Shown: positions 1 through 6,935 of the stretch, in pieces | Layout of the letters: the number at the start of each line of letters is the position of its first letter | How positions within the stretch are numbered: the stretch's first letter is position 1 | NCBI GenBank assembly: GCA_964414015.1 | Contig: CAYPUE010000018.1 | Coordinates: forward strand, 1-14,528 | Origin: JAUSEW01 sp964414015 | Lineage (GTDB): Bacteria; Patescibacteriota; Microgenomatia; Levybacterales; UBA12049 | DNA: 14,528 bases | Direction: 5' to 3' | Notes under the pieces: generated by a model | The model's input: the letters and a program-made list of their open reading frames with translations, nothing else | Databases searched by the model: none | What the model was told of the DNA's origin: nothing | Translations under genes and position numbers: made by a program

Positions 1-59
1 GTGGATTATCTAATCCTGGAAGGAGGAATGTCTAAAATGTCCGCAACGCATACACCCTG

Positions 60-88
60 TTGATTAGTGATTAGCCCAATAGTAGAAT
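60..88 (+). promoter_or_regulatory. prs promoter, leaderless type
   Basis: TTGATT (60-65), 17-base spacer, TAGAAT (83-88). Only 6 bases separate the -10 box from the ATG at 95, so transcription should begin at or next to the start codon. No Shine-Dalgarno sequence precedes the gene. Confidence 0.6.
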
Positions 89-94
89 AGGGTT

Positions 95-1015
95 ATGAAG
101 ATCTTTAGCGGAACCTCCAATGAACCTTTGGCGAAGAAAATTGCCGAAGGCTTAAGACTTACCCTATCTCCTTTGGAAATCCACATTTTTCCCGACGGCG
201 AAAAAAGAGTAAGAGTATTAGATGAAGTAATCGATGAAAATTGCCTAGTTGTTCAAAGCACATCTCCAAATGTTAACGAAAACTATATTGAGCTTTTCTT
301 TATCGTGGATGCTTTGAAGCGAAGCGGGGCACAATCCGTAATAGTAATTGTTCCGTATCTTGGTTACCAAAGGCAAGACCATGTATTTCGAGAGGGAGAA
401 GCGGTTTCCATAGAGGTGATGATAAAAACTCTGCAGGCGGTTGGCGCAGACAAAATTATCACTTTTGATCTCCATTCCATAAAAATTCCGGAGTTTTTTG
501 CTATCCCAATAGCTCATTTATCTGCTTTGCCTCTTTTCGCCGAAAAAATAAGAGCAATATCGGAGGGCGGAGCATTATCCGGAGCATCGCCAATTCTGAT
601 TTCTCCTGATATGGGAGGAATAAGACGGGTCAAGTTGCTTTCGGAACTTCTAGGAGATATGCCGTACGCAAGCATAGAGAAGGAAAGAAATCTAAAAACA
701 GGAGAAATTAAAATTAAAAATATTCATGTAGCGCCGAATATCCAGCTCAAAGGACGTTTCGCCTTTATCGTGGATGACATGATTGCAAGCGGACTAACCA
801 TAGATAAGGCAGTAAATTTCTTGAAGAAAAAGGGAATAGCGAAAGTTTGGATTTTCGCAACACACGCGATTTTTGCCAAGAATGCGAAATTAATTCTGAA
901 AAAAATAAAAGCAGAGAAATTATACGTTACGGATAGCGTTTTTGTGCCGAAAGAAAAACAATTTTCCAAGCTTCAAATCCTTTCAATCGCCAGGATAGTG
1001 ATAGAAAATTTATGA
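95..1015 (+). CDS. prs: Ribose-phosphate pyrophosphokinase (PRPP synthetase)
   Basis: Makes phosphoribosyl pyrophosphate from ribose 5-phosphate and ATP in the cytoplasm, the precursor for purines, pyrimidines, NAD, histidine and tryptophan. Visible motifs in the expected order: PYLGYQRQDHVFREGE at residues 87-102 (ATP/ribose-phosphate loop), DLHS at 125-128 in place of the usual DLHA, PDMGG at 171-175 followed by RR, and the PRPP-binding loop VDDMIASGLT at 226-235, where most enzymes have a DTGGT-like version. The length of 306 residues is close to the usual 310-320, so the gene is complete. The ATG at 95 is preceded by a promoter whose -10 box lies 6 bases upstream, so the mRNA is probably leaderless. 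First gene of an operon: its TGA overlaps the ATG of recR. The altered DLHS and PRPP-loop residues are mild deviations and do not suggest loss of activity. Confidence 0.95.
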   Translation: MKIFSGTSNEPLAKKIAEGLRLTLSPLEIHIFPDGEKRVRVLDEVIDENCLVVQSTSPNVNENYIELFFIVDALKRSGAQSVIVIVPYLGYQRQDHVFREGEAVSIEVMIKTLQAVGADKIITFDLHSIKIPEFFAIPIAHLSALPLFAEKIRAISEGGALSGASPILISPDMGGIRRVKLLSELLGDMPYASIEKERNLKTGEIKIKNIHVAPNIQLKGRFAFIVDDMIASGLTIDKAVNFLKKKGIAKVWIFATHAIFAKNAKLILKKIKAEKLYVTDSVFVPKEKQFSKLQILSIARIVIENL

Positions 1016-1626
1016 AAATCCCAAAAGCCATACAAAATCTGATCGAGGCATTTGAGAGATTGCCCGGAGTTGGTCCCAAGACTGCGCAGCGGCTTACATT
1101 TTACCTCTTGCACGTTCCGCAAGGTGAATTGGATAAGTTTGCTTCTTCAGTTCAAAGCCTAAAGAAAGAAACTGTTATTTGTTCATCCTGTTTCTCAATT
1201 GGAGAAAGTAACCCGTGCGATATATGCTCGGATCAGGCAAGAGACAGTTCAACTATTTGCGTAGTGGAAGAGCCGTTGGACATTATTGCTTTGGAAAAAA
1301 ACGGACAATACAAAGGACTCTATCATGTGCTTCACGGAAGGATAGATCCGCTTAATAATATCGGGCCGGATGAAATTTATATAAAACAACTCTTGGACAG
1401 AATCAAGAATTCCAAAAACGGAAATGGGATAAAAGAAGTAATTCTAGCCACGAATCCGACTATGGAGGGTGAAGGAACGGCGATGTATATTGCGAAGCAA
1501 TTAAAAATTGAAAATTTAAAATTGAAAATTACAAGGATAGGACGGGGACTGCCGGTCGGAGCAGATATCGAATACGCCGACGAAGTCACACTCCAAAGAG
1601 CAATGGAAGGCCGAAGCGAATATTAA
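1012..1626 (+). CDS. recR: Recombination mediator protein RecR
   Basis: RecR works with RecO (and RecF) to load RecA onto single-stranded DNA during gap repair. The 204-residue length is normal. An N-terminal helix-hairpin-helix region (LPGVGPKTAQRL, about residues 17-28) is followed by a four-cysteine zinc site (C57, C60, C69, C72), a Toprim domain (VVEEPLDI and ATNPTMEGEGTAMYI) and the C-terminal GLPVGADIEYADEVTL motif that contacts the partner subunit. The start codon overlaps the prs stop (ATGA), so translation is coupled and no ribosome-binding site is seen. Odd point: residues around KIENLKLKIT are encoded by an AT-rich direct repeat (1501-1531). From memory of other RecR proteins, this loop looks about two residues longer than usual; an alignment would settle it. 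Confidence 0.96.
   Translation: MKIPKAIQNLIEAFERLPGVGPKTAQRLTFYLLHVPQGELDKFASSVQSLKKETVICSSCFSIGESNPCDICSDQARDSSTICVVEEPLDIIALEKNGQYKGLYHVLHGRIDPLNNIGPDEIYIKQLLDRIKNSKNGNGIKEVILATNPTMEGEGTAMYIAKQLKIENLKLKITRIGRGLPVGADIEYADEVTLQRAMEGRSEY
1501..1531 (+). repeat. AT-rich direct repeat inside recR
   Basis: Two exact copies of AAAATTGAAAATT (1504-1516 and 1518-1530) separated by one T. The repeat is in frame and encodes the KIENLKLKIT stretch between the Toprim core and the C-terminal motif of RecR. The stretch is far more AT-rich than the flanking recR sequence. It may be a genomic repeat that invaded the gene, or simple slippage expansion. Confidence 0.6.
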
Positions 1627-1629
1627 AAT

Positions 1630-2622
1630 ATGGAAGCAACAGCAGAACTTCAAGAGACAAAACAGAAAGAAGGATCGGTTAAATCGGAACTTCCAATCGC
1701 AATTAATATTTTCTACGGCGGTCACAAAACCGGAGAAGACCAACGAGGACTTAAAAAAGAGTTTGCGAAAGCTGATGTTTACGTTCCTGAATATCCCAGT
1801 TGGACGCCTGAAACTTTAGAAATTTTTCAACGTGTTTCGGAAGGCAGTCTTGAGCCAGACGATGCGGTAAAACGCCTGAATCCTTCCTCTCGCAAAGCTA
1901 AATTAGCAGATTTAAGGATACTTTATAATTCCAATAAGCCGATTATTTTCGCAGATGTTTCCGCAACTAATCCTATTTTTTGGGAAAACGTAGATCAGTT
2001 GAGCAGATGGGCCGAGCTTACGGATGCACCAGCATTAAATACCAGTTTTGTGGAATATTTGGAGCACATTAGAAACGCCATAAAAGACCTTACTCAAGCG
2101 CAAAAGGAAAGGGAAAATTATATACTTTTGAATTTAGGACCAAAAATAAAAGAGCTTCTTAAGGAGCATCCCGAACTCAAGAATAGGGAAAGGCTGAATG
2201 TTTTACTGAATTTGGGAGCAGCGCATACGAGCGTCTTTAGAACTCTTAGAGAAAATAAACAAGAAGTGCATAGGGCATTTAACAATATGCCTCAAATCTT
2301 TAGCTATACGGAAGAGGGAATCAGAAGCGTTTTGTTTAATAGGGATATAGGTGACGAACTGATTTCTAAAATTTCCTTAGAATTATTATTTAGAGACGAA
2401 TTAGAGCAGTGGGCTTCTGGAAAAGCGAAAGATTCTATTGGACGAAATAAAATTTACCGAACAGTCCTTTCTCAAATTAGTATTAAGGATACGGAAGATA
2501 TTTTCGATCGTATACGGACAGGCGAAGATCGCAAGATGGCATTTGACGATCTGCTTGAAGCAAAAGGATTTCAGAAGCCCAAAACCAGAACGGATGCTAA
2601 AAGGGTTTTGGTGACTGCTTAA
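1630..2622 (+). CDS. Hypothetical protein, possibly distantly TraB/TIKI-like
   Basis: A 330-residue soluble protein with no signal peptide or membrane segment. It starts 3 bases after the recR stop and lacks a ribosome-binding site, so it probably belongs to the prs-recR operon. I do not recognise a family with certainty. Two histidine motifs stand out: INIFYGGHKTGEDQRGL near residues 25-42, followed by a region ending in IIFADVS, and LNLGAAHTSVFRTLREN in the middle. A GxH motif followed by a helix near the N-terminus and a second GAxH motif later is the general pattern of TraB/PrgY/TIKI proteins, which are putative metal-dependent hydrolases. Usual features such as the EL/E pair of that family are not obvious, so this is only a suggestion. 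The C-terminal third is charged and helical. No frame damage is seen. Confidence 0.85.
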   Translation: MEATAELQETKQKEGSVKSELPIAINIFYGGHKTGEDQRGLKKEFAKADVYVPEYPSWTPETLEIFQRVSEGSLEPDDAVKRLNPSSRKAKLADLRILYNSNKPIIFADVSATNPIFWENVDQLSRWAELTDAPALNTSFVEYLEHIRNAIKDLTQAQKERENYILLNLGPKIKELLKEHPELKNRERLNVLLNLGAAHTSVFRTLRENKQEVHRAFNNMPQIFSYTEEGIRSVLFNRDIGDELISKISLELLFRDELEQWASGKAKDSIGRNKIYRTVLSQISIKDTEDIFDRIRTGEDRKMAFDDLLEAKGFQKPKTRTDAKRVLVTA

Positions 2623-2655
2623 CGGTAAATGACGACTGAATCATTGATTTGTTTA

Positions 2656-2685
2656 TTGGGTTATTGGTACTATTGGTAGTATTAC
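2656..2685 (+). promoter_or_regulatory. Promoter of the DUF5660-like gene, leaderless type
   Basis: TTGGGT (2656-2661), 18-base spacer, TATTAC (2680-2685), then 7 bases to the ATG at 2693. Both boxes are weak, but the spacing fits the pattern seen for other genes in the window. It lies in the 70-base gap after the recR-operon gene. Confidence 0.4.
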
Positions 2686-2692
2686 AGCAGTT

Positions 2693-3211
2693 ATGGATGA
2701 TAGCGGAATTTTGGGCAAGGCATTAGGGCAGTTGGGGAGTATTGCCAAAAAAACAGGTAAGGAAATTATTAAAAAACCTGAAGAGATGGCAGGCGATGTT
2801 GCTTCGGAGTTTGGTTTGAAAACCGATACTGCTACTCAAACTCCCGAACCAAAATCTTCCGATGAGCAGGCTACGAAAGAGATTGTAAAAGGTTTGTATG
2901 CGCCAAGTGAAAAACCAAAAGACACTTCGCAGTTTCCAAAACCCGACGATTCTGAATTTGCCAAACAAATTGCCGATAAAACTCCGGAAGAACAGCAAAA
3001 GCTAATGGCTCTTAGGCAAAAGCTGCACAAAGAGTATTATGGGAAATTAGTTAATCCGCCGAAGCCCCAAGAAGAAAGACCGGCAGAAAAAGCGGAGAAA
3101 GAAAAGAAGCAAGAAATGGCAGAGCTGCAAAGAAAAGAAGAGAAGAAACCGCCGGCTTTAATTCAAAGAGCAAGAGAAAGAGTGGAAAAATATCCCGGCG
3201 CATCGGGATAA
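2693..3211 (+). CDS. DUF5660-like Patescibacteria hypothetical protein
   Basis: A 172-residue, very hydrophilic protein with no membrane segment or signal peptide. The N-terminal part (MDDSGILGKALGQLGS) is followed by a long low-complexity middle rich in Lys, Glu, Pro and Ala, a motif LMALRQKLHKEYYGKL at about residues 103-118, and a C-terminus ending ARERVEKYPGASG. This combination of a KLHxEYY segment, a KEEKKPP stretch and a PGASG terminus matches my recollection of the DUF5660 proteins common in Microgenomates genomes, whose function is unknown. The charged composition suggests a largely disordered or nucleic-acid-associated protein, but nothing in the sequence proves this. It has its own promoter. 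A 7-bp hairpin (3191-3210) spans the last codons and the stop. Confidence 0.85.
   Translation: MDDSGILGKALGQLGSIAKKTGKEIIKKPEEMAGDVASEFGLKTDTATQTPEPKSSDEQATKEIVKGLYAPSEKPKDTSQFPKPDDSEFAKQIADKTPEEQQKLMALRQKLHKEYYGKLVNPPKPQEERPAEKAEKEKKQEMAELQRKEEKKPPALIQRARERVEKYPGASG
3191..3210 (+). terminator. Hairpin across the stop codon, weak terminator candidate
   Basis: TATCCCG (3191-3197) pairs with CGGGATA (3204-3210) around a GCGCAT loop. There is no T tract afterwards, and the sequence also encodes the conserved-looking YPGASG end, so the hairpin may be a by-product of the coding sequence. Confidence 0.25.
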
Positions 3212-3215
3212 AGCA

Positions 3216-3244
3216 TTGCTTAGCCCAGAATAATGTGTTATACT
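3216..3244 (+). promoter_or_regulatory. Promoter of the 129-residue hypothetical gene, leaderless type
   Basis: TTGCTT (3216-3221), 17-base spacer, TATACT (3239-3244) with a TGn extension at 3236-3238. Seven bases separate the -10 box from the ATG at 3252, which predicts a leaderless mRNA. Confidence 0.6.
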
Positions 3245-3251
3245 ATAAGGT

Positions 3252-3641
3252 ATGGAAAAACATAGAGGACGAACAAGGGAGACATATACAGACGAGAAAG
3301 GCAATAGAACAACTGTTCGAAAAGGAGATCAATTTTTCGTTAGAGGATTTCTTAACGGAAAACCTCACGTTTCTACATGGGAAGTTTGTGGGATAAATGG
3401 GCATGATTTAGTTGCTTCTATGGTTATAGGTTTGGAGACAGATACCGTAAGAGCAAGATTTTTAGGGGGAGAATATATAGATGTAATAGCCTGCGAAGTT
3501 GAAAAGCTTAAGCCAGGCGATGAAGTCGATTTTTGTGCTGATAGTGTTGTTGATTTATTGAGAGAAGAAAGAGAAAGAAAGAAAATCTCTAGAAAAAGAA
3601 ATAATCCTCAAGTTTCCTCTATTGGCATCGCTCATGTCTAA
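3252..3641 (+). CDS. Hypothetical protein (129 aa)
   Basis: A small soluble protein that I do not recognise. The N-terminal 25 residues are charged (MEKHRGRTRETYTDEKGNRT). The centre is predicted beta-rich (FFVRGFLNGKPHVSTWEVCGI, then VASMVIGL and VRARFLGGEYIDVIACEVEKL), and the C-terminus is a basic helix (LLREERERKKISRKRNN). Such a compact beta domain with a basic tail could bind nucleic acid, but this is inference from composition only. It is transcribed alone from its own promoter, and the cysS promoter begins inside its last codons. The ATG at 3252 is supported by the spacing to the -10 box. Confidence 0.75.
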   Translation: MEKHRGRTRETYTDEKGNRTTVRKGDQFFVRGFLNGKPHVSTWEVCGINGHDLVASMVIGLETDTVRARFLGGEYIDVIACEVEKLKPGDEVDFCADSVVDLLREERERKKISRKRNNPQVSSIGIAHV

Positions 3642-3651
3642 ATAGTATAAT
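3622..3651 (+). promoter_or_regulatory. cysS promoter, leaderless type
   Basis: TTGGCA (3622-3627), 18-base spacer, consensus TATAAT (3646-3651), 7 bases to the ATG at 3659. The -35 box lies inside the end of the preceding gene. Confidence 0.65.
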
Positions 3652-3658
3652 CTTCTTA

Positions 3659-5071
3659 ATGCTAAAGATTCATAATACCCTGACTCGGAAAATTGAGGAA
3701 TTTAAGCCGATTAATTCACCAAAGGTTAATATCTATTCTTGCGGTCCTACGGTTTATGATTATCAGCACATTGGACACATGAGAAGGTATGCAGGTGATG
3801 ATATTTTGATTAGAGTTTTGGATTTTAATAATTTTAGGGTTAAGCACGTGATGAATATTACGGATGTCGGGCATTTGGTTTCGGACGCGGATACAGGCGA
3901 GGATAAGATGGAAAAGGGGGCAAAGAAATTCGGATTAAGCGTTTGGGAAATTGCCAAAAAATTCGAAAAGCAGTTTTTTGCATCCGCGAAAGCTTTGAAT
4001 ATCAAAAAACCGGATCTGGTGATGCAGGCAACAGATTATATTAAGGAGCAAATTGTCTTTATCCAGGCGCTTGAAGAGAAAGGATACACATACCAAATAG
4101 ATGACGGGATTTATTTTGATACTTCGAAATTTGCAAACTATAGCAAGCTTTCCGGCCAAAATCTTAAGGACATGAAAGCGGGCGCAAGAGTGGAAATGGT
4201 TAAAGGCAAAAAACATCCGTCGGATTTCGCTCTTTGGAAATTCAGTCCTAAGGATTCCAAAAGAGCTATGGAATGGGAAAGCCCTTTTGGTATTGGATTT
4301 CCCGGCTGGCATATCGAGTGTTCAACCATGGCGATAAAAGGTTTGGAAACGGAAACTTTGGATATTCATACCGGAGGAATTGACCATATTGCCATTCATC
4401 ATGCCAATGAAATAGCCCAAAGCGAAGCCGCGACAGGCAAACCGTTTGTTAAATACTGGGTGCATCATAATTTCCTGCTGGTTGACGGGCAAAAAATGAG
4501 CAAAAGCCTGGGGAATATTTATACTGTCGAAGATATTGTTAAGAAAGGGTTTGAGCCTTTGGCGCTTCGCTATCTTTATCTGCAGACTCATTACCGCCAG
4601 GAAGCAAATTTCACCTTTGAAGCTTTGGAATCAGCGCAAACAGCCTTAAATCGCTTAAGGGAGGATATTGCTTCTTGGGGAAAGCCGAAGGTGGCCCGCC
4701 CGCCAGCGAGTTCGCTCGCAGGCGAAGTCGGGCGGGGTTGCGCGGAATTCGAAGAGAGATTTTTGCAGGCAATTAATAATGACTTGAATATGCCGGAAGC
4801 ACTTTCTATTGTTTGGGAATTGGTAAAGTCTGATTATCCGACATCTGCCAAAGCGGAAAGCTTATTTAAAATGGATCAGGTTTTGGGTCTAAATCTGGGG
4901 CAAGAACAAAAGCTTGAAGTACCCGAGGAGATAATGAAGCTGGTCAAAGAAAGGGAAGAGTTAAGGAAAATTCAGAGTTATCATTTGGCAGATCAGATGA
5001 GAGGCAGAATTAAGAAATTAGGCTACAATGTTTTGGACACGGAAAAAGGCTCTTTGGTAAAAAAGCTTTAA
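3659..5071 (+). CDS. cysS: Cysteinyl-tRNA synthetase
   Basis: Charges tRNA-Cys with cysteine. It is a class I synthetase, and all signature elements are present: SCGPTVYDYQHIGH with zinc ligand C28 and the HIGH motif at 37-40, WHIECSTMA with zinc ligand C221, HTGGIDHIAIHHANEIAQSEA supplying the remaining zinc ligands (H246/247, E251), and KMSKS at 279-283. Length is 470 residues, typical of the family. A helical domain (about 365-470) follows. Oddity: residues about 345-361 (VARPPASSLAGEVGRGC) are encoded by a GC-rich nested palindrome (4695-4736) and sit in the linker between the catalytic core and the helical domain, just before EFEERFLQAINNDLNMPEAL, so the insertion is in frame and probably tolerated. 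First gene of a two-gene unit with the methyltransferase that starts 8 bases later. Confidence 0.97.
   Translation: MLKIHNTLTRKIEEFKPINSPKVNIYSCGPTVYDYQHIGHMRRYAGDDILIRVLDFNNFRVKHVMNITDVGHLVSDADTGEDKMEKGAKKFGLSVWEIAKKFEKQFFASAKALNIKKPDLVMQATDYIKEQIVFIQALEEKGYTYQIDDGIYFDTSKFANYSKLSGQNLKDMKAGARVEMVKGKKHPSDFALWKFSPKDSKRAMEWESPFGIGFPGWHIECSTMAIKGLETETLDIHTGGIDHIAIHHANEIAQSEAATGKPFVKYWVHHNFLLVDGQKMSKSLGNIYTVEDIVKKGFEPLALRYLYLQTHYRQEANFTFEALESAQTALNRLREDIASWGKPKVARPPASSLAGEVGRGCAEFEERFLQAINNDLNMPEALSIVWELVKSDYPTSAKAESLFKMDQVLGLNLGQEQKLEVPEEIMKLVKEREELRKIQSYHLADQMRGRIKKLGYNVLDTEKGSLVKKL
4695..4736 (+). repeat. GC-rich nested palindromic element inserted in cysS
   Basis: Outer arms CCCGCCCG (4695-4702) and CGGGCGGG (4729-4736) enclose an inner hairpin GCGAG-TTCG-CTCGC (4706-4719). 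An alternative pairing of TTCGC with GCGAA (4722-4726) is possible. The element is very GC-rich inside an AT-rich gene and adds about 14-17 residues in frame. It resembles in principle the palindromic elements inserted into coding regions in Rickettsia; I infer it is a dispersed repeat of this genome, but no second copy is in the window. Confidence 0.75.
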
Positions 5072-5079
5072 AAATTTTT

Positions 5080-5826
5080 ATGGACACTTCTTGGCAGAAA
5101 GTTTCTAAGTGGTACAAAAATTTGGTCAAGGAAAAGGGGCATTATTTCCACGAGCATTTGGTTATCCCAAAATCATTAGCGCTTCTGTCCTTGGACAGCA
5201 CGAGCAGCCTTCTGGATTTGGGATGCGGAGAGGGGGTTTTGGCACGGGCAATCCCTAAAAATATTTATTATCAGGGAGTTGATATCGCGGCCTCTTTGAT
5301 AGATTACGCTCGGAAAAATGATAATAATCCGTTGCATAAATATGCGGTTGGCAATGTCACCAAGGCTCTTCCGATATCCAAAAAAGATTTTACCCATGCT
5401 GTTTTTATTCTGGCTCTGCAAAATATTTCCGAACCTTTTTTGGCTCTGAAAAATGCGGCGTCCTATCTTAAAAAAGGCGGGAAACTGCTGATAGTTCTGA
5501 ACCATCCATATTTTCGAATTCCCAGGCAGACTTCTTGGGGAATTGATGAGAAAAATAAAATTCAATACCGAAGAATTGACCGTTATTTAACTCCGCTGAA
5601 AATTCCGATAAATATGCATCCGGGCGAAACAAAATCTCCTGCAACTTGGTCATTTCATTTCCCGCTTTCTGCTTATAGTAAATTTCTGTACGATTCAGGG
5701 TTCGTAATAGAGAAAATCGAAGAGTGGACTTCGGATAAAATAAGTGTTGGCAAAGCAGCCAAAATGGAAAATAGGAGCCGGGAAGAATTCCCTCTTTTCC
5801 TGGCAATTCTAACGGTTGTTGGATAG
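5080..5826 (+). CDS. SAM-dependent class I methyltransferase
   Basis: A 248-residue soluble protein with a Rossmann-type methyltransferase fold. Motif I is LLDLGCGEG at residues 44-52, the acidic residue after strand beta2 is D68 in YYQGVDIAAS, and a following strand FTHAVFILALQNISEP plus KKGGKLLIVLNHPYFRIP corresponds to motifs IV-VI of the family (methyltransferase_11/25 type). A C-terminal segment of about 100 residues includes RIPRQTSWG and YRRIDRYLTP. This resembles small-molecule or quinone-type methyltransferases, but the substrate cannot be told. It begins 8 bases after cysS with no ribosome-binding site, so it is probably co-transcribed. No functional link to cysteinyl-tRNA synthesis is evident. 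Confidence 0.88.
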   Translation: MDTSWQKVSKWYKNLVKEKGHYFHEHLVIPKSLALLSLDSTSSLLDLGCGEGVLARAIPKNIYYQGVDIAASLIDYARKNDNNPLHKYAVGNVTKALPISKKDFTHAVFILALQNISEPFLALKNAASYLKKGGKLLIVLNHPYFRIPRQTSWGIDEKNKIQYRRIDRYLTPLKIPINMHPGETKSPATWSFHFPLSAYSKFLYDSGFVIEKIEEWTSDKISVGKAAKMENRSREEFPLFLAILTVVG

Positions 5827-5833
5827 GCCTTTT

Positions 5834-5842
5834 TGCTATAAT
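5834..5842 (+). promoter_or_regulatory. Extended -10 promoter of the DUF475 gene
   Basis: TGC followed by consensus TATAAT (5837-5842), with a second overlapping TATAAT at 5842-5847. The first leaves 7 bases to the ATG at 5850. No good -35 box at standard spacing (TTGTTG lies 15 bases upstream), which is usual for extended -10 promoters. Confidence 0.6.
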
Positions 5843-5849
5843 ATAATTT

Positions 5850-6741
5850 ATGGATTTCGGATTTATCATTTTAACTGTTCTCGGGCTTTCGCTGTTTGAG
5901 ATAATCACCAGCGTTGATAATGCCATTATCAACGCGGAAGTATTAAGAGGCATGAGCCAAAGAGCAAGAAAATGGTTTCTTTTGTGGGGTTTTCTTTTTG
6001 CTGTGTTTGTGGTCCGCGGCTTACTGCCTCTTCTTATTGTATGGATTGCAAATCCCCAGATTGGCATAATTAGGATATTTTTGGCAGCATTTTCTTCAGA
6101 CCCTCAAATCGCAGAAGCTGTTGAGAGAACATCGCCTTTGCTGCTTTTGGCAGGAGGAGTATTTCTTTTATTTTTATTTTTCAACTGGCTGTTTTTGGAG
6201 CCTAAGAATTTTGGCTTAAAAGGAGAACGATTTTTTCAAGCCCAAGGAGCTTGGTTTTTTGCCATTGTTTCTATTCTCCTTGCTCTAATAGTCTGGTTTG
6301 CTTTGCAAAAAGACTCTATGCTCGCATTTGCAGCAGTTGTAGGCTCTAGCGCATTTTTTATTATCCATGGATTCAGGCAATTCGCTGAAGAACAAGAAAG
6401 GAAACTTATTGCCGGAAGAATGTCGGATATCAGTAAAATTGCCTATCTTGAAGTTTTGGATTCCACATTCTCAATAGACGGAGTAATAGGGGCATTTGCT
6501 TTTACGTTTTCAATACCGTTAATTCTTTTGGGAAATGGTCTGGGGGCATTGGTTCTGCGGAAGCTGACGGTAAGCAATATAGAAAGAATAAAAAAGTATA
6601 AATATTTAAAAAACGGAGCGATGTATTCAATATTATTTTTGGGAATAATAATGATTTTAGACAGTTTCGGATTCTATATTCCCAATTTCGTTTCTCCGAT
6701 TATTGCTTTTGGAACAGTTGGCTATTTTTTCCTCAAATCCA
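5850..6741 (+). CDS. TerC-like DUF475 integral membrane protein, 3' end in gap
   Basis: 297 residues are visible before the assembly gap. The protein has about eight hydrophobic segments and the hallmark motifs of the DUF475/TerC superfamily: SVDNAI at 21-26 in the first helix and LDSTFSIDGVIGAFAFT at 203-219. TerC relatives are linked to tellurite resistance, manganese export and metal loading of exported proteins; for DUF475 itself the role is not established. The conserved acidic and Asn residues in the membrane suggest metal-ion transport (inference). The visible part ends in FGTVGYFFLKS, within or just after the final helix, so only a short C-terminus is probably missing. The TAA that closes the frame after the N run (6843-6845) is not reliable because the gap length is arbitrary. 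Start chosen by the 7-base spacing from the -10 box. Confidence 0.88.
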
Positions 6742-6841
6742 NNNNNNNNNNNNNNNNNNNNNNNNNNNNNNNNNNNNNNNNNNNNNNNNNNNNNNNNNNN
6801 NNNNNNNNNNNNNNNNNNNNNNNNNNNNNNNNNNNNNNNNN
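6742..6841. other. Assembly gap of 100 N
   Basis: Exactly 100 N, the conventional placeholder for a gap of unknown size. Reading frames across it are not meaningful. It hides the end of the DUF475 gene and lies directly beside the left copy of the 24-bp direct repeat. Confidence 0.98.
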
Positions 6842-6849
6842 ATAAGCAA

Positions 6850-6873
6850 GATATTTCGCGGTCTTGCAATTTT
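6850..6873 (+). repeat. 24-bp direct repeat, left copy
   Basis: GATATTTCGCGGT, then C, then TTGCAATTTT. It matches 8061-8084 in the same orientation at 23 of 24 positions. The two copies bracket the toxin-antitoxin pair and the 159-residue orphan gene. The repeat may extend leftwards into the gap. Confidence 0.75.
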
Positions 6874-6884
6874 GGAAAAAGTAC

Positions 6885-6913
6885 TTGACAATGTACCTTT
6901 TAAGGTATATAAT
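6885..6913 (+). promoter_or_regulatory. Toxin-antitoxin promoter with palindromic operator in the spacer
   Basis: Perfect TTGACA (6885-6890), 17-base spacer, perfect TATAAT (6908-6913). The palindrome TACCTT-TT-AAGGTA (6894-6907) fills the spacer and is well placed for repression by the antitoxin or the complex. A related direct repeat, AGGTATATA, occurs at 6903-6911 and 6926-6934. Unlike other promoters here, it is followed by a leader of about 16 bases with GAGG at 6925-6928, a plausible ribosome-binding site 7 bases before the ATG. Confidence 0.75.
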
Positions 6914-6935
6914 GGGTATTAATTGAGGTATATAT

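Noticed and set aside
1..63. Open frame at the window start (VDYLILEGGMSKMSATHTPC then TGA), possibly the end of an upstream gene.
   Set aside because: Only 20 codons are visible, no family is recognised, and 20 open codons can occur by chance.
6842..6921. Plus-strand frame ISKIFRGLAILEKVL... after the gap as the true C-terminus of the DUF475 protein.
   Set aside because: It would run through the consensus toxin-antitoxin promoter, and the gap length is unknown, so it cannot be supported.
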